Translations under genes and position numbers: made by a program
Assembly: GCA_046292345.1 (NCBI GenBank)
Contig: JBKBRC010000037.1
Location: 1 to 22,554, forward strand
DNA: 22,554 bases
Direction: 5' to 3'
Source: JBKBRC01 sp046292345
GTDB taxonomy: Bacteria > Bacteroidota > Rhodothermia > Rhodothermales > Rubricoccaceae
In this document: positions 22,439-22,554 of the stretch, in pieces
Layout: the number at the start of each line of letters is the position of its first letter
How positions within the stretch are numbered: position 1 is the stretch's first letter
Notes under the pieces: model-generated
Database searches by the model: none
Told to the model about the DNA's origin: nothing
What the model saw: only the letters and a program-made list of their open reading frames with translations

Positions 22439-22554
22439 ACCACGCGCCCCGAGGCACGTTCTCGGGCAGCGCGCAGGCATCCGGCTGCGTCCGGAGAGCG
22501 TGCGCGTCCGCCTGCGGCGTCGCGGGCGGGCGGGCCGCCGGCTCGGGCCAGGTT
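22425..22554 (-). CDS. C-terminal end of an unidentified protein, partial
   Basis: On the minus strand one frame is open from the window edge to TGA at 22427-22425, giving 42 residues that end CALPENVPRGAWWQDA. Nearly every third codon position is G or C, and the composition (Trp, Gln, Asp, few Arg runs) looks like real protein, unlike the other frames. I do not recognise the family. The gene starts outside the window and converges on the FKBP gene. Confidence 0.55.
   Translation of the reverse strand, partial: TWPEPAARPPATPQADAHALRTQPDACALPENVPRGAWWQDA

Overview
This window is very GC-rich chromosomal DNA in which almost every third codon position is G or C. It is a dense, mostly housekeeping stretch of a bacterium, and I see no phage, transposon, CRISPR array, tRNA or rRNA. 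My best guess at the source is a marine or halophilic member of the Rhodothermota/Bacteroidota side (Rubricoccaceae-like). The clues are a repeated promoter-like box close to the Bacteroidota TAnnTTTG element, general lack of Shine-Dalgarno sequences, many GTG/TTG starts, a 4Fe-4S type PurF, and several sodium-coupled transporters. This placement is inference, not proof.

Layout, left to right. 259-765 encodes single-strand DNA-binding protein and ends in a strong hairpin. 995-3449 is a two-gene unit: a CNNM/CorC-type membrane protein with CBS domains, then a YrbG-type Ca2+/Na+ exchanger. A secreted glycerophosphodiester phosphodiesterase (minus) converges on it. 4759-7309 is a tightly overlapping trio: a neurotransmitter:sodium symporter family protein, a small signal-peptide/one-TM protein of unknown function, and a DUF2279/YfiM-like protein. 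7446-8963 is purF, converging on a HAD phosphatase. A 25-residue membrane micro-ORF and a large SLC5-type sodium:solute symporter follow.

12194-18839 holds three secreted hydrolases of peptides: an S9 dipeptidyl-peptidase IV-like enzyme (minus), an M3 oligopeptidase (plus, divergent from it), and a gamma-glutamyltransferase-like enzyme (minus). The last two converge on a perfect bidirectional terminator. 19027-21687 (minus) holds a cytosolic GAF-histidine kinase followed by a DUF3095 protein. They are separated by a 100-N scaffold gap that starts at a 20-bp tandem repeat. FKBP/SlyD-type prolyl isomerase (21944-22375) and the C-terminus of an unidentified minus-strand gene close the window.

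Most of the window is ordinary. The parts that deserve a second look are: (i) DUF3095 next to the kinase, with two Asp motifs spaced as in class III nucleotidyl cyclases; (ii) the symporter with a replaced extracellular-gate Arg and two translationally coupled partner proteins; (iii) a striking number of exact short tandem duplications (12-22 bp), in genes and between them, one of which probably broke the assembly. I did not find a clear new multi-gene defence or biosynthetic system.
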